Below are positions 8,531 to 17,107 of a DNA stretch of 64,000 nt, piece after piece (positions within the stretch are counted from its first letter, which is position 1; every line of letters begins with the position of its first letter). Position numbers and translations under genes: made by a program. The notes below the pieces were generated by a model. That model had not been told where the DNA came from and searched no databases. It saw only the letters and a list, made by a program, of their open reading frames with translations. Source of the stretch: Flavobacterium plurextorum (GTDB lineage Bacteria; Bacteroidota; Bacteroidia; Flavobacteriales; Flavobacteriaceae); the NCBI RefSeq assembly GCF_002217395.1, contig NZ_MUHD01000020.1, positions 53,840 to 117,839 of the forward strand, read 5' to 3'.

Positions 8531-8650
8531 AGAATTTACATTTAATAAGTTAGTTTACAAGTAAACGAAAATACAAATTAAATTTAATCCCTACGTTCTA
8601 ATATTCAGCTTATTACTACAAAAAAAATTTTATATCTGGATAAACAAACT

Positions 8651-9259
8651 TTAATTGGTTTTAATCTTCTTCTCTTCTTCAAATAATAATTTAATATTCT
8701 CGTAAGAGTTTTTTAAGGCTTCTTTGATTTGCTCAGGATTGAGCCACGCCACTTTTTCGATTCCTTCTTCAAGCTGACCTTGCGGAATGCCTTCAAAATC
8801 GGAATGCATTTCGAACCAATGCGTAATTTTTAGCTTATACTTTCCATTGCGTTTAAAGATATGATATGTCTTTTGCAGTTTATTTGTTATTCGAAGTTGA
8901 TCTACGCCCGTTTCTTCCTCAACTTCGCGCATTGCAGTTGCTTCGATTTCTTCGCCTTTCTCGATACCGCCTTTTGGCAGGTCCCATTTTCCGTTTCTAA
9001 AGATAAATAAAACCTCTCCCTTTTTATTATAGACAAAACCGCCTCCCGCTTTATTTACAGGAATTTTGGCTTTAAGGGTCTTCATAATCTCCTTTTCATC
9101 AGGATGATACAAATATGCCTTTTGAATTTTATTTTGAAACATTTTGACAATAAGCTGCTCAATATCAATACTCTCTAACAAGAATAATTGAAAATCAGTC
9201 TCTCTTGAGATTTCATTTGTCAAAAAAAGTGGTTTGTCGTTCACAAAAACTTTATACAT
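8651..9259 (-). CDS. Nudix hydrolase
   Basis: A 202-residue Nudix protein. The Nudix box runs from G97 to about V119 (GGIEKGEE...REVEEETGV) and keeps the RExxEE core that binds the metal for hydrolysis of a nucleoside diphosphate linked to another group. The first 70 residues are an additional N-terminal region found in Bacteroidota members. The substrate cannot be told from sequence. The start codon lies inside the -7 box of the divergent pyrE promoter, so its own promoter must be inside pyrE; TATCTTTA on the minus strand at 9278-9285 is a candidate. Confidence 0.88.
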   Translation of the reverse strand: MYKVFVNDKPLFLTNEISRETDFQLFLLESIDIEQLIVKMFQNKIQKAYLYHPDEKEIMKTLKAKIPVNKAGGGFVYNKKGEVLFIFRNGKWDLPKGGIEKGEEIEATAMREVEEETGVDQLRITNKLQKTYHIFKRNGKYKLKITHWFEMHSDFEGIPQGQLEEGIEKVAWLNPEQIKEALKNSYENIKLLFEEEKKIKTN

Positions 9260-9262
9260 TTG
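9234..9262 (+). promoter_or_regulatory. pyrE promoter, giving a probable leaderless transcript
   Basis: TTG at 9234-9236, an 18-base gap, then TACATTTG at 9255-9262. The pyrE ATG starts at 9267, five bases after the box, where transcription should begin. The box also contains the start codon (minus-strand CAT at 9257-9259) of the divergent Nudix gene. Confidence 0.75.
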
Positions 9263-9266
9263 TACT

Positions 9267-9914
9267 ATGATTTTTAATAAAGATACTGCCGAAAAAACAG
9301 CCGAATTGCTTTTGCAAATAAATGCAATTAAATTGAATCCCGAAAATCCTTTTACATGGGCTTCTGGTTGGAAATCTCCTATTTACTGTGATAATAGGTT
9401 AATTCTTTCATTTCCAAGCATCCGAAATTACGTTCGTGATGAGTTTGCGAAAAACATTGAAAAACAATTTGGAAAACCTGACGTAATTGCCGGTGTTGCT
9501 ACTGGAGCGATTGGAGTTGGTATTCTGGTTGCCGAAAGCCTTGGACTGCCATTTGTATATGTGCGTCCTGAAGCAAAAAAGCACGGAAGACAAAACCAAG
9601 TTGAAGGTTTTTTACAAAAAGGACAAAATGTTGTTGTTGTTGAAGATTTAATTAGTACCGGAAACAGCAGTTTGATGGCTGTTGAAGCTTTACGCAATGA
9701 AGGTGCAAATATTAAAGGTATGGCGGCGATTTTTACTTATGGCTTTAATGTTGCCGAAGAAAACTTTAAAAACGCTAATATCGATTTGTACACATTAAGC
9801 AACTACGAAAACCTGCTTGATTTAGCTGTTCAAAAACAATACATTACCGAAGATCAACAATCGACTTTGCTTGAATGGAACGAAAGTCCGTCGACTTGGG
9901 GACAACCTGAATAG
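9267..9914 (+). CDS. pyrE: Orotate phosphoribosyltransferase
   Basis: A 215-residue enzyme that joins orotate and PRPP to make orotidine 5'-phosphate in UMP synthesis. The PRPP-binding motif VVVVEDLISTGNSS is at 122-135, and the catalytic loop with KKHGRQNQ is at about 104-111. The length is normal. The start is placed at 9267 (MIFNKDTAEK): the 11 upstream codons lie in the promoter and in the divergent Nudix gene. It is the only pyrimidine gene here, followed after 160 bases by an SRPBCC protein, an arrangement I recall as common in Flavobacteriia. The transcript appears to have no leader. Confidence 0.95.
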   Translation: MIFNKDTAEKTAELLLQINAIKLNPENPFTWASGWKSPIYCDNRLILSFPSIRNYVRDEFAKNIEKQFGKPDVIAGVATGAIGVGILVAESLGLPFVYVRPEAKKHGRQNQVEGFLQKGQNVVVVEDLISTGNSSLMAVEALRNEGANIKGMAAIFTYGFNVAEENFKNANIDLYTLSNYENLLDLAVQKQYITEDQQSTLLEWNESPSTWGQPE

Positions 9915-10070
9915 ATTTTAGTCCCGAAGTCTCGGGATTAGATTTTAGATTTTCTAAAAAATCGCTTTGCTCTTTTTTTAATTCCAACTTTGCGGACTTA
10001 AATAAAATCGAAGTAAAATAGAAAAACCTTGCGTCCTTTGCGGTAAAAAAACAAATAATAAAACAAAAAA
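9915..10070. repeat. Palindrome and CTTTGCG repeat words between pyrE and the SRPBCC gene
   Basis: The 159-base gap holds TCCCGAAGTCTCGGGA (9922-9937) and degenerate members of the TTTGCGG/CTTTGCGG word family (9982-10048). No gene is visible in it. Confidence 0.6.
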
Positions 10071-10073
10071 TAT

Positions 10074-10466
10074 ATGAACTTAGAAAGTCCAAAAGTTACA
10101 GTTCAGAAATCAGCTCAAGATCTATTTGATTTATTGACTGATGTTAAGAATTTCGAAAAATTAATGCCGGATAATATCGCAAAATTTGAAGTAACAGGCG
10201 AAGATGCTTTTATTTTTGGATTGAAAGGTATGCCGGAAATCAAACTTAAAATGAAAGAAAAAACAGCTCCAAACAAAATTGTTTTAGGTGCTGCAAGTGA
10301 TAAACTTCCTTTTACTTTAGTTTCAAATATTGACAGTGTTTCTGATTCAGAAAGTGCTGTTCAATTAGTATTTGATGGTGAATTTAATGCCATGATGGGA
10401 ATGATGATCAAAGGACCTATCAGCAAGTTTATCGAAACTCTAGCAACAAATATGACGAAACTTTAA
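10074..10466 (+). CDS. SRPBCC (START-like) family protein
   Basis: A 130-residue single-domain protein. The beginning (VQKSAQDLFDLLTDVKNFEKLMPDNI) has the helix-grip pattern of the SRPBCC/START superfamily, with a final amphipathic helix from about residue 110. Members bind lipids or other hydrophobic ligands in a deep cavity. No ligand can be assigned. It follows pyrE on the same strand and is closed by a strong terminator at 10500-10530. Confidence 0.75.
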   Translation: MNLESPKVTVQKSAQDLFDLLTDVKNFEKLMPDNIAKFEVTGEDAFIFGLKGMPEIKLKMKEKTAPNKIVLGAASDKLPFTLVSNIDSVSDSESAVQLVFDGEFNAMMGMMIKGPISKFIETLATNMTKL

Positions 10467-10499
10467 TAATGGTGAATTATTAATTGTGAATTATAAATG

Positions 10500-10530
10500 A
10501 AAAGTCCAATCGAATGATTGGACTTTTTTT
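10500..10530 (+). terminator. Intrinsic terminator
   Basis: The stem AAAAGTCCAATC / GATTGGACTTTT has a tiny loop and is followed by a run of T. It ends the pyrE-SRPBCC unit. Confidence 0.85.
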
Positions 10531-10702
10531 TGTCATGTAAATTTAAAACCTTAGTCCCGAAGCCTCGGGATAATTACTCAGAGCCTCAGAACCTTCAAAA
10601 AAAAAACAACTCATCCTCGAAAAAATACAGTTCAGCACTATAAATTATTACAAAATAAATTATTGACCGAAGTTTGATCCATCAAAACTAACAAACCACA
10701 AA

Positions 10703-11359
10703 ATGGAAGCAACTATTAAGATCTTAATTTACATTCACGCTTTTTTTGGCGGAATTGGACTGATAACTGGAATTGGAAGCATCATTGTTAAAAAAGGCAG
10801 TGTACTACACAAAAGAATGGGGAAACTTTTTTCTATCGGAATGATTATAAGTTCACTTATTTCGATTCCGATCTGCTGGATGCCTAAACATCAAAATATC
10901 TTTTTGTTCTTAATTGGCCTATTTACCATTTATCTGGTTGTTTCTGGAAATAGAGCTTTGGCTTTTAAACACAAACAAAAAGCTGATTTTACAGACAAAT
11001 TAATTTCTGGAAGTATGTTGTTCTTTTCTGTAATAATGATTTCTATTGGATTGTATTGCCAATTAAACGCTATTGCAAATGGCATTTTATTCACTTTTTT
11101 TGGCGCTTTTGGATTTTATATGACTGTAAAGGATTTTATTTTCTTTAAAAACGTTTCAGAAATAAAGAAAAAATGGCTTTCTAAACATATTGGTAAAATG
11201 ATTGGCGCTTTAATCGCATCTATAACGGCTTTTATTGTTGCGGGAATCGGATTAGGAAATATCATTACATGGATGGCTCCATCTATCTTAGGAACAATCT
11301 ACATCATGTATTGGAATAGAAAAATAGCACCAAAAAACACAAAAGCATTAGAGGTTTAA
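10703..11359 (+). CDS. DUF2306-like multi-pass membrane protein
   Basis: A 218-residue integral membrane protein with about six hydrophobic segments, starting with an I-H-A-F-F-G-G-I-G-L-I-T-G helix and the conserved G-x-L-H-K-R-M-G-K-L-F turn (about residues 34-44), both typical of DUF2306-like proteins. Two further histidines in later helices could hint at metal or haem binding, but this is speculation. It is monocistronic and convergent with birA. The function is unknown. Confidence 0.6.
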   Translation: MEATIKILIYIHAFFGGIGLITGIGSIIVKKGSVLHKRMGKLFSIGMIISSLISIPICWMPKHQNIFLFLIGLFTIYLVVSGNRALAFKHKQKADFTDKLISGSMLFFSVIMISIGLYCQLNAIANGILFTFFGAFGFYMTVKDFIFFKNVSEIKKKWLSKHIGKMIGALIASITAFIVAGIGLGNIITWMAPSILGTIYIMYWNRKIAPKNTKALEV

Positions 11360-11425
11360 AAACAAAACAATGATTTAGCCGATAAAAAACCTCTAAACCT
11401 TTGCTGCTTTGAACATTTGAGCCTA

Positions 11426-12166
11426 TCAATAAAGCATCTGAATTTCTTTAATATCAAATTCTGATATAGAATCGTCTTCTAACAAAACCTGCAATTTACC
11501 AACTGAAGATACTCCTTGAATAATTCCCATGAAATTCTTTCCAGAAGTTTTTGGATGAAGATCTTTAAAAGGCATTGGAATTCCTTTTCGGAATAAGAAA
11601 TTAAAATAATCTTCCCAAAAAAATGAAGCAGACGACTGCCATAAATCTATTTTCTGTTTCATTTTTTCAACGATTAAAACCACTAAAGATTCCTTATTGA
11701 AACTATTTCCAGAAATAACAGCCAGCGAAGAAGCATTTGGCAATTCATCGTAATTAGTTTGATTAACATTCAACCCTAATCCGACAACTGACACGATTCT
11801 GCCATCACTTTTTAAGGTATTTTCGATAAGTATGCCACCAATTTTTTTATTATATGACATAATGTCGTTTGGCCATTTTATAGATAATTCAGGAATATTT
11901 AATTCTTTTAGGACTTCTAAAACACTCAAAGAAACAACAATGCTTAGATTAAAAACTCGCTCATTATCAAAGACAAAATCCTTCACCAAGACACTCATAA
12001 TTAAGTTTTTACCCAACTCAGACTCCCACTTCGCTCCCATTTGTCCTTTGCCTTTTGTTTGATTTTCAGCAGTTACGACCATAAAATTCTCTAGTTCATC
12101 TTGACTTGACATTGATTTAAGAAAATCATTTGTAGAATCTATGGCATCGAGTTTGATTAGTTTCAT
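11426..12166 (-). CDS. birA: Biotin--[acetyl-CoA-carboxylase] ligase
   Basis: A 246-residue enzyme that activates biotin with ATP and attaches it to the biotin carrier protein of acetyl-CoA carboxylase. The biotinyl-AMP loop is KGKGQMGAKW (the GRGRxGRxW equivalent), followed by KWPNDIM and GGILIE, which bind biotin and the adenylate. A small C-terminal domain follows. No helix-turn-helix is present at the N-terminus, so this is the catalytic-only type and should not act as a biotin-operon repressor. It is divergent from rsfS with a 93-base gap. Confidence 0.93.
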   Translation of the reverse strand: MKLIKLDAIDSTNDFLKSMSSQDELENFMVVTAENQTKGKGQMGAKWESELGKNLIMSVLVKDFVFDNERVFNLSIVVSLSVLEVLKELNIPELSIKWPNDIMSYNKKIGGILIENTLKSDGRIVSVVGLGLNVNQTNYDELPNASSLAVISGNSFNKESLVVLIVEKMKQKIDLWQSSASFFWEDYFNFLFRKGIPMPFKDLHPKTSGKNFMGIIQGVSSVGKLQVLLEDDSISEFDIKEIQMLY

Positions 12167-12230
12167 CTAAGTAATTTAAATAACTTAATTTAATATTTTG
12201 TTAAGCATCAAAAATAATCACAAAATTTGG

Positions 12231-12238
12231 TAACTTTA
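12231..12238 (+). promoter_or_regulatory. Possible -7 element of the rsfS-ftsH operon
   Basis: TAACTTTA differs from TAnnTTTG at one base and lies 22 bases before the rsfS ATG in the birA-rsfS divergent gap. No well-spaced TTG was seen. Confidence 0.4.
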
Positions 12239-12259
12239 CAAATTCATATAAAATAATTC

Positions 12260-12631
12260 ATGGCGAAAAAGACTATTAATAATGATGTTCTATTGGCGAA
12301 CATAATCAAAGGGATTGAAGAAGTAAAAGGAAATGACATCGATATTCTTGACTTAAGAGATATAGATACGGCGGTTTGCGACTATTTTGTAATTTGCAAC
12401 GGAACGTCAAACACCCAAGTTAACGCCATTGTCAACTCAATTCAAAAAACAGTTTCAAAAGATTTAAAAGACAAACCTTGGCACGTAGAAGGAACCGATA
12501 ATGCAGAATGGGTTCTAATGGATTATGTGCATATCGTGGTACATGTTTTCCAGAAACACATTCGTGAATACTACAATATCGAAAGTCTTTGGGGTGATGC
12601 CAAAATAACTACAATCGAAAACAAATACTAA
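12260..12631 (+). CDS. rsfS: Ribosomal silencing factor RsfS
   Basis: A 123-residue protein of the RsfS/Iojap family, which binds ribosomal protein uL14 and blocks joining of the subunits when nutrients are short. Family marks seen are the DIxxLDLRDI start, CDYFVICNGTSNTQVNAI, KPWHVEGTDNAEWVLMDY and VVHVFQKHIREYYNIESLW. The length is typical. It is followed after 15 bases by ftsH. Confidence 0.95.
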   Translation: MAKKTINNDVLLANIIKGIEEVKGNDIDILDLRDIDTAVCDYFVICNGTSNTQVNAIVNSIQKTVSKDLKDKPWHVEGTDNAEWVLMDYVHIVVHVFQKHIREYYNIESLWGDAKITTIENKY

Positions 12632-12646
12632 AGAAAATTTTTTCTA

Positions 12647-14572
12647 ATGGCTAAAGATAATAATCCAAATCCGAGTAAATTTAAAATAAGTCCTTGGTTA
12701 ATATACACCGCAATACTTCTAGTTTTTTTATTTATAAGTTTTGCAACTGGTGGATCAAGTATGAGCGAACCTGCTCAATTAACTTCATCTAAATTCAATA
12801 CTTTATTAGAGAAAGGTCAAATTGAAAAGGTTATCGTTTATAATAAAGCCGAGGCCGAAGTTTACTTAACTCAAGCAGCACTTAAAGATGCCGCAAATAA
12901 AAAAGTTTCTAAAGATATTTTTGAAAGACCAAACAAAGGTCCTCACTATACTTTGGAAATTGGTAACGATCAAATCTTTCAAACAAAACTTGAAAAAGCA
13001 GTTGGCGAAGGCAAACTGAAAGATTTCAATTTCTTGCAAAAAAACAATTGGAGCGACATTTTAATCAGTCTGCTTCCAATCATCATCATTATTGGTGTTT
13101 GGATTTTCATTATGCGTAAAATGTCAGGCGGTGCTGGAGGCGGCGGCGGACAAATTTTTAACATTGGAAAATCGAAAGCAAAACTTTTTGATGAGAAAAC
13201 AGATATCAAAACTACTTTTAAAGATGTTGCAGGTTTAGAAGGTGCGAAAGAAGAAATTCAAGAAATTGTAGAATTCCTTAAAAACCCTGAAAAATATACT
13301 AATCTAGGAGGTAAAATCCCAAAAGGAGCTTTACTTGTAGGACCTCCAGGAACTGGTAAAACATTATTAGCTAAAGCTGTTGCAGGTGAAGCGCAAGTTC
13401 CATTTTTCTCATTATCAGGTTCTGATTTCGTAGAAATGTTTGTTGGAGTTGGTGCATCTCGTGTACGTGACTTATTTAAACAAGCTAAAGAAAAATCTCC
13501 TGCTATTATCTTTATTGATGAGATTGATGCCGTTGGTAGAGCAAGAGGAAAAAGCAATATGTCTGGCGGAAATGACGAAAGAGAAAATACTTTGAACCAA
13601 TTATTGACAGAAATGGATGGTTTTGGTACAAACTCTAACGTAATTGTTCTTGCAGCAACCAATAGAGCCGATGTTCTTGACAAAGCTTTAATGCGTGCAG
13701 GTCGTTTTGACAGACAAATTTTTGTAGACTTACCAGACATTCGCGAAAGAGCTGAGATTTTTGCAGTGCATTTAGCACCAATCAAAAAAGTTGAAGGACT
13801 TGATTTAGACTTCTTAGCAAAACAAACTCCTGGATTCTCAGGTGCTGATATTGCAAACGTGTGTAACGAAGCTGCTTTAATTGCTGCTCGTAACAATAAA
13901 ACAGCGGTTGACAGACAAGATTTCCTAGATGCTGTAGATAGAATTATTGGTGGTTTAGAAAAGAAAAACAAAATTATCACTCCAGACGAAAAGAGAGCAA
14001 TTGCTATTCACGAAGCTGGTCACGCTACTGTAAGCTGGATGCTGGAACACGCTGCACCACTTATTAAGGTAACTATTGTACCTCGTGGACAAAGTTTAGG
14101 AGCTGCATGGTACTTACCAGAAGAAAGACAAATCGTTAGAACAGATCAAATGTTAGACGAAATGTGTGCTACTATGGGAGGAAGAGCTGCTGAAAAAGTA
14201 ACTTTCGACAGAATTTCTACTGGTGCGTTAAGCGATTTAGAAAAAGTAACACGTCAAGCTCGTGCTATGGTAACTATTTACGGTTTGAATGATAAAATTG
14301 GAAATGTTACTTATTATGATTCAAGCGGACAAAGTGAATACAATTTCTCAAAACCATATTCTGACGAAACTGCAAAAATTATTGACAAAGAAATTTCAGA
14401 ATTAATTGAAGGTCAATACCAAAGAGCAATTCAGATTCTTGAGGAGAATAAAGATAAGTTAAATCAACTTGCTGATATCTTAATAGAAAAAGAAGTTATC
14501 TTTAAAGATGACTTAGAAACAATTTTCGGAAAACGTACTTTTGATAAAAATTTAGAAGAAGTGGTTTCGTAA
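12647..14572 (+). CDS. ftsH: ATP-dependent zinc metalloprotease FtsH
   Basis: A 641-residue membrane protease that unfolds and degrades membrane and regulatory proteins. Two transmembrane helices (about 16-35 and 131-152) flank a periplasmic region. A glycine-rich linker leads to the AAA domain, with Walker A GPPGTGKT at 232-239, Walker B IIFIDEIDAVG and the second region of homology with RAGRFDR. The zinc site is HEAGH (H455 to H459). All key residues are present and the length is normal. It lies in the rsfS-ftsH unit and is closed by a long terminator at 14601-14642. Confidence 0.98.
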   Translation: MAKDNNPNPSKFKISPWLIYTAILLVFLFISFATGGSSMSEPAQLTSSKFNTLLEKGQIEKVIVYNKAEAEVYLTQAALKDAANKKVSKDIFERPNKGPHYTLEIGNDQIFQTKLEKAVGEGKLKDFNFLQKNNWSDILISLLPIIIIIGVWIFIMRKMSGGAGGGGGQIFNIGKSKAKLFDEKTDIKTTFKDVAGLEGAKEEIQEIVEFLKNPEKYTNLGGKIPKGALLVGPPGTGKTLLAKAVAGEAQVPFFSLSGSDFVEMFVGVGASRVRDLFKQAKEKSPAIIFIDEIDAVGRARGKSNMSGGNDERENTLNQLLTEMDGFGTNSNVIVLAATNRADVLDKALMRAGRFDRQIFVDLPDIRERAEIFAVHLAPIKKVEGLDLDFLAKQTPGFSGADIANVCNEAALIAARNNKTAVDRQDFLDAVDRIIGGLEKKNKIITPDEKRAIAIHEAGHATVSWMLEHAAPLIKVTIVPRGQSLGAAWYLPEERQIVRTDQMLDEMCATMGGRAAEKVTFDRISTGALSDLEKVTRQARAMVTIYGLNDKIGNVTYYDSSGQSEYNFSKPYSDETAKIIDKEISELIEGQYQRAIQILEENKDKLNQLADILIEKEVIFKDDLETIFGKRTFDKNLEEVVS

Positions 14573-14600
14573 ATTAATCAGGAAATATGTAATATTTTTT

Positions 14601-14642
14601 AAAATCTTAATTCAAAATAGCCTTTTGAATTAAGATTTTTTT
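14601..14642 (+). terminator. Intrinsic terminator after ftsH
   Basis: A long stem (AAAATCTTAATTCAAAA / TTTTGAATTAAGATTTT) with a 5-base loop, followed by T. Confidence 0.85.
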
Positions 14643-14687
14643 ATCTTTGAACGTTTTCAATTAACATGTAAAGCATTTCATATAAAA

Positions 14688-15293
14688 ATGAATTTTTTCA
14701 AAAAAATATTTGGGTCCAGTGAATCCGCTTCTGACGAAGAACATGAAAGTGAATATGGAGGAAATCCAGTCCAAAATAGTCATTTGTCTCTTGACGAGCA
14801 ATTCATTTTCAATTTCAAAAAAAATGGCGGAAAATTCTTGTATTGCGAAAACAACCAAGAACTTGCTGAACAGTTTGAAAATATCCTTGAAGAGAATGAT
14901 TGGTTTGAGAGTGAAGTACTATGCTACGAACCAGCTCTATTTAATTTATTAGACGAAAATAAATTATTTTATACTGCACCAACTAAACCAAAATTTCTTT
15001 TAGCTGTGTGTGAAAATCTTATAGCCGATGAGGGTTCAATTTTATTTTCATCAAAACAAATTAGACAAAACAAACCAAACGAGTTACCCGCAAACATTGT
15101 TATTATTGCCACTACAAGTCAAATTCTACCTATGAAAAGTGATGGTTTAACAGCCATTAAACGTAAATACGATAGAGATATTCCAACTAATATTACCACA
15201 ATAAAATATTTCGAAAAAGCAAAAGAAGAAGATTTTACGCAATACGGAAGTGTTGCCAAGAACCTATATTTATTGCTCTTAGAAGATCTTTAA
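14688..15293 (+). CDS. LUD-domain protein (LutC/YkgG-like)
   Basis: A 201-residue protein. The C-terminal two thirds fit the LUD (lactate utilisation) domain: FLLAVCENLIADEGSIL, then a central PANIVIIATTSQI strand. The N-terminal 60 residues are charged. In other bacteria LutC works with LutA and LutB in lactate oxidation, but neither partner is here. Instead the gene sits directly in front of cdsA (1-base gap), a Flavobacteriia arrangement that does not point to lactate use. The family is fairly sure; the role is unknown. Confidence 0.75.
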   Translation: MNFFKKIFGSSESASDEEHESEYGGNPVQNSHLSLDEQFIFNFKKNGGKFLYCENNQELAEQFENILEENDWFESEVLCYEPALFNLLDENKLFYTAPTKPKFLLAVCENLIADEGSILFSSKQIRQNKPNELPANIVIIATTSQILPMKSDGLTAIKRKYDRDIPTNITTIKYFEKAKEEDFTQYGSVAKNLYLLLLEDL

Positions 15294-15294
15294 G

Positions 15295-16185
15295 ATGAAT
15301 GAAACACTCAAGAGAACCATTTCTGGTGCTGTTTATATTGCTCTGTTATTAACTTCAATCTTGTTTTCGACTGAAAGCTTTATCATCCTTTTTGGCATTT
15401 TTCTAGTTATTACTATTTATGAGTTTTCTAACTTAGTAAATCTCAATAAAGTCTTTTCAATTTTATTTGGAACCTTGTTTTACAGCGCCATTGTACTTGT
15501 AAGCCACTACGGCAAACAAACAGCTGCTTACCTAAACAATTTATTCAAATCAAATTTAAACTTAGAAATCAATATACAACAGTTAGATCTTGTACTTCTT
15601 GCTGTTACAATTGTGGTTTCAATTAAATGTATTCTATTCTTATTTTACGACTCAGTTCAAAAAATAAGCATCTCTTCTAAATACTTATATTTATTAGGCT
15701 ACATTACACTTCCTTTTATTTTTATTGTCAAAATTTCCTTTGGAACTAATGATTATAATCCAAAAATTATTCTTGGCTTATTCATTTTAATCTGGACAAA
15801 TGACACTTTCGCTTATTTAATTGGAAAATCTATGGGAAAACACAAACTTTTTGAACGTGTTTCTCCTAAAAAAACTATTGAAGGATTTCTTGGCGGAGCT
15901 GTATTTGCCGCTTTTGCAGGTTTCTTGATTTCAAAACTATACATTCAGCCTAATCCAGCTTTTAGCGCAAAATCTATTTTAATATGGACTATAATCGCCT
16001 TAATTGTAAGCGTTTTTGGTACTATTGGTGATTTGATTGAATCAAAATTTAAAAGAATTGCCGGCGTAAAAGACAGCGGTTCTATCATGCCGGGACACGG
16101 CGGTATCTTAGATCGATTAGATAGTGTTATATTTGTAGCACCAATTATATTTTTATTTTATCAAATTTTATATTATGTTTCATAA
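15295..16185 (+). CDS. cdsA: Phosphatidate cytidylyltransferase (CDP-diacylglycerol synthase)
   Basis: A 296-residue inner-membrane enzyme that makes CDP-diacylglycerol from phosphatidic acid and CTP. About eight hydrophobic segments are seen. The family signature is split into SPKKTIEGFLGG and the C-terminal GDLIESKFKRIAGVKDSG / MPGHGGILDRLDS. The ORF overlaps psd by 11 bases, so the two lipid genes are coupled. This step feeds the phosphatidylserine and phosphatidylethanolamine branch in which psd acts. Confidence 0.95.
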   Translation: MNETLKRTISGAVYIALLLTSILFSTESFIILFGIFLVITIYEFSNLVNLNKVFSILFGTLFYSAIVLVSHYGKQTAAYLNNLFKSNLNLEINIQQLDLVLLAVTIVVSIKCILFLFYDSVQKISISSKYLYLLGYITLPFIFIVKISFGTNDYNPKIILGLFILIWTNDTFAYLIGKSMGKHKLFERVSPKKTIEGFLGGAVFAAFAGFLISKLYIQPNPAFSAKSILIWTIIALIVSVFGTIGDLIESKFKRIAGVKDSGSIMPGHGGILDRLDSVIFVAPIIFLFYQILYYVS

Positions 16186-16828
16186 AGAAGGAGCCCCATC
16201 TATTTTATTAGGAACAGTTTTTACTGTTGCCGTACTTGTAATTGCTGATAGATTTATAGATATCAATTGGCTGAGAATGCTTGTTCAAATAGCAGTATTA
16301 TTGATTTTAATTATCATCTTGCAATTTTTCAGAAACCCAAAAAGAATTGCAGTTAGAAACAGTGATCATATTCTTGCTCCTGTTGATGGAAAAGTGGTTG
16401 TTATTGAAGAAGTTTATGAAGGAGAATATTTTAAAGATAAGCGTTTACAGGTTTCTATCTTTATGTCGCCAATAAACGTTCACGTTACACGTTACGCAAT
16501 GGACGGAATTATTAAATTCAGCAAATACCACCCGGGTAAATTTTTGGTTGCATGGCACCCAAAAGCTAGTGAAGAAAACGAAAGAACAACTGTTGTTATC
16601 GAAAATGATACTTTTGGTCAAGTATTATACAGACAAATTGCAGGTGCTTTGGCAAGAAGAATTGTAAATTACGCTCAAGAAGGAATGCAGGTTATTCAAG
16701 GTACTGATGCTGGATTTATAAAATTTGGTTCGAGAGTAGATTTATTTTTACCTTTAGGTACGCCAATTAATGTAGTTCTAGACCAAAAAGCAATTGGCGG
16801 AAAAACTATTATCGCTACAAAAGCTTAA
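16175..16828 (+). CDS. psd: Phosphatidylserine decarboxylase (proenzyme)
   Basis: A 217-residue pyruvoyl enzyme that turns phosphatidylserine into phosphatidylethanolamine at the inner membrane. Two hydrophobic N-terminal segments (about 9-50) are followed by the short-type catalytic domain: APVDGKV (D71), NVHVT (H103), and the self-cleavage site G185-S186-R187 (the GS bond), whose serine becomes the pyruvoyl group. It overlaps cdsA by 11 bases and its stop touches the start of the acyl-CoA-binding protein gene. Confidence 0.95.
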   Translation: MFHKEGAPSILLGTVFTVAVLVIADRFIDINWLRMLVQIAVLLILIIILQFFRNPKRIAVRNSDHILAPVDGKVVVIEEVYEGEYFKDKRLQVSIFMSPINVHVTRYAMDGIIKFSKYHPGKFLVAWHPKASEENERTTVVIENDTFGQVLYRQIAGALARRIVNYAQEGMQVIQGTDAGFIKFGSRVDLFLPLGTPINVVLDQKAIGGKTIIATKA

Positions 16829-17098
16829 ATGACAAAAAAAGATTTAGATACTCGTTTTTCAGAGGCTGTTGAAACTGCTCTAAAAATGACTCAAGCCTCA
16901 CTGCCGCAAGATGTGCAGCTAAGACTTTATGCCTATTACAAACAAGCAACTTTTGGAACTGCTGTGTACAATCAATCTGAGAATTTTGATTTACGAGATG
17001 CTTTCAAAACCAATGCTTGGATGCAGATTAGTCATATTTCTGTTGATGAAGCTAAAGAGTGTTATATCGAGATCATCAATTCATTAACATCAAAATAA
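16829..17098 (+). CDS. Acyl-CoA-binding protein
   Basis: An 89-residue four-helix protein of the ACBP family. It carries RLYAYYKQATFG and a second-half NAWM(x)ISHIS...AKECYIEII pattern that corresponds to the KAKWEAW...AxxxYI region of known ACBPs, though less conserved. It binds long-chain acyl-CoA in the cytoplasm. Its start abuts the psd stop (TAAATG), so it belongs to the cdsA-psd lipid operon. Confidence 0.85.
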   Translation: MTKKDLDTRFSEAVETALKMTQASLPQDVQLRLYAYYKQATFGTAVYNQSENFDLRDAFKTNAWMQISHISVDEAKECYIEIINSLTSK

Positions 17099-17107
17099 AT
17101 TAACATT

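Noticed and set aside
13258..13980. A 240-codon open frame on the minus strand inside ftsH
   Set aside because: It is a full antisense shadow of the AAA domain, which has all its motifs in the plus frame; the shadow has no motif, no promoter and low-complexity composition.
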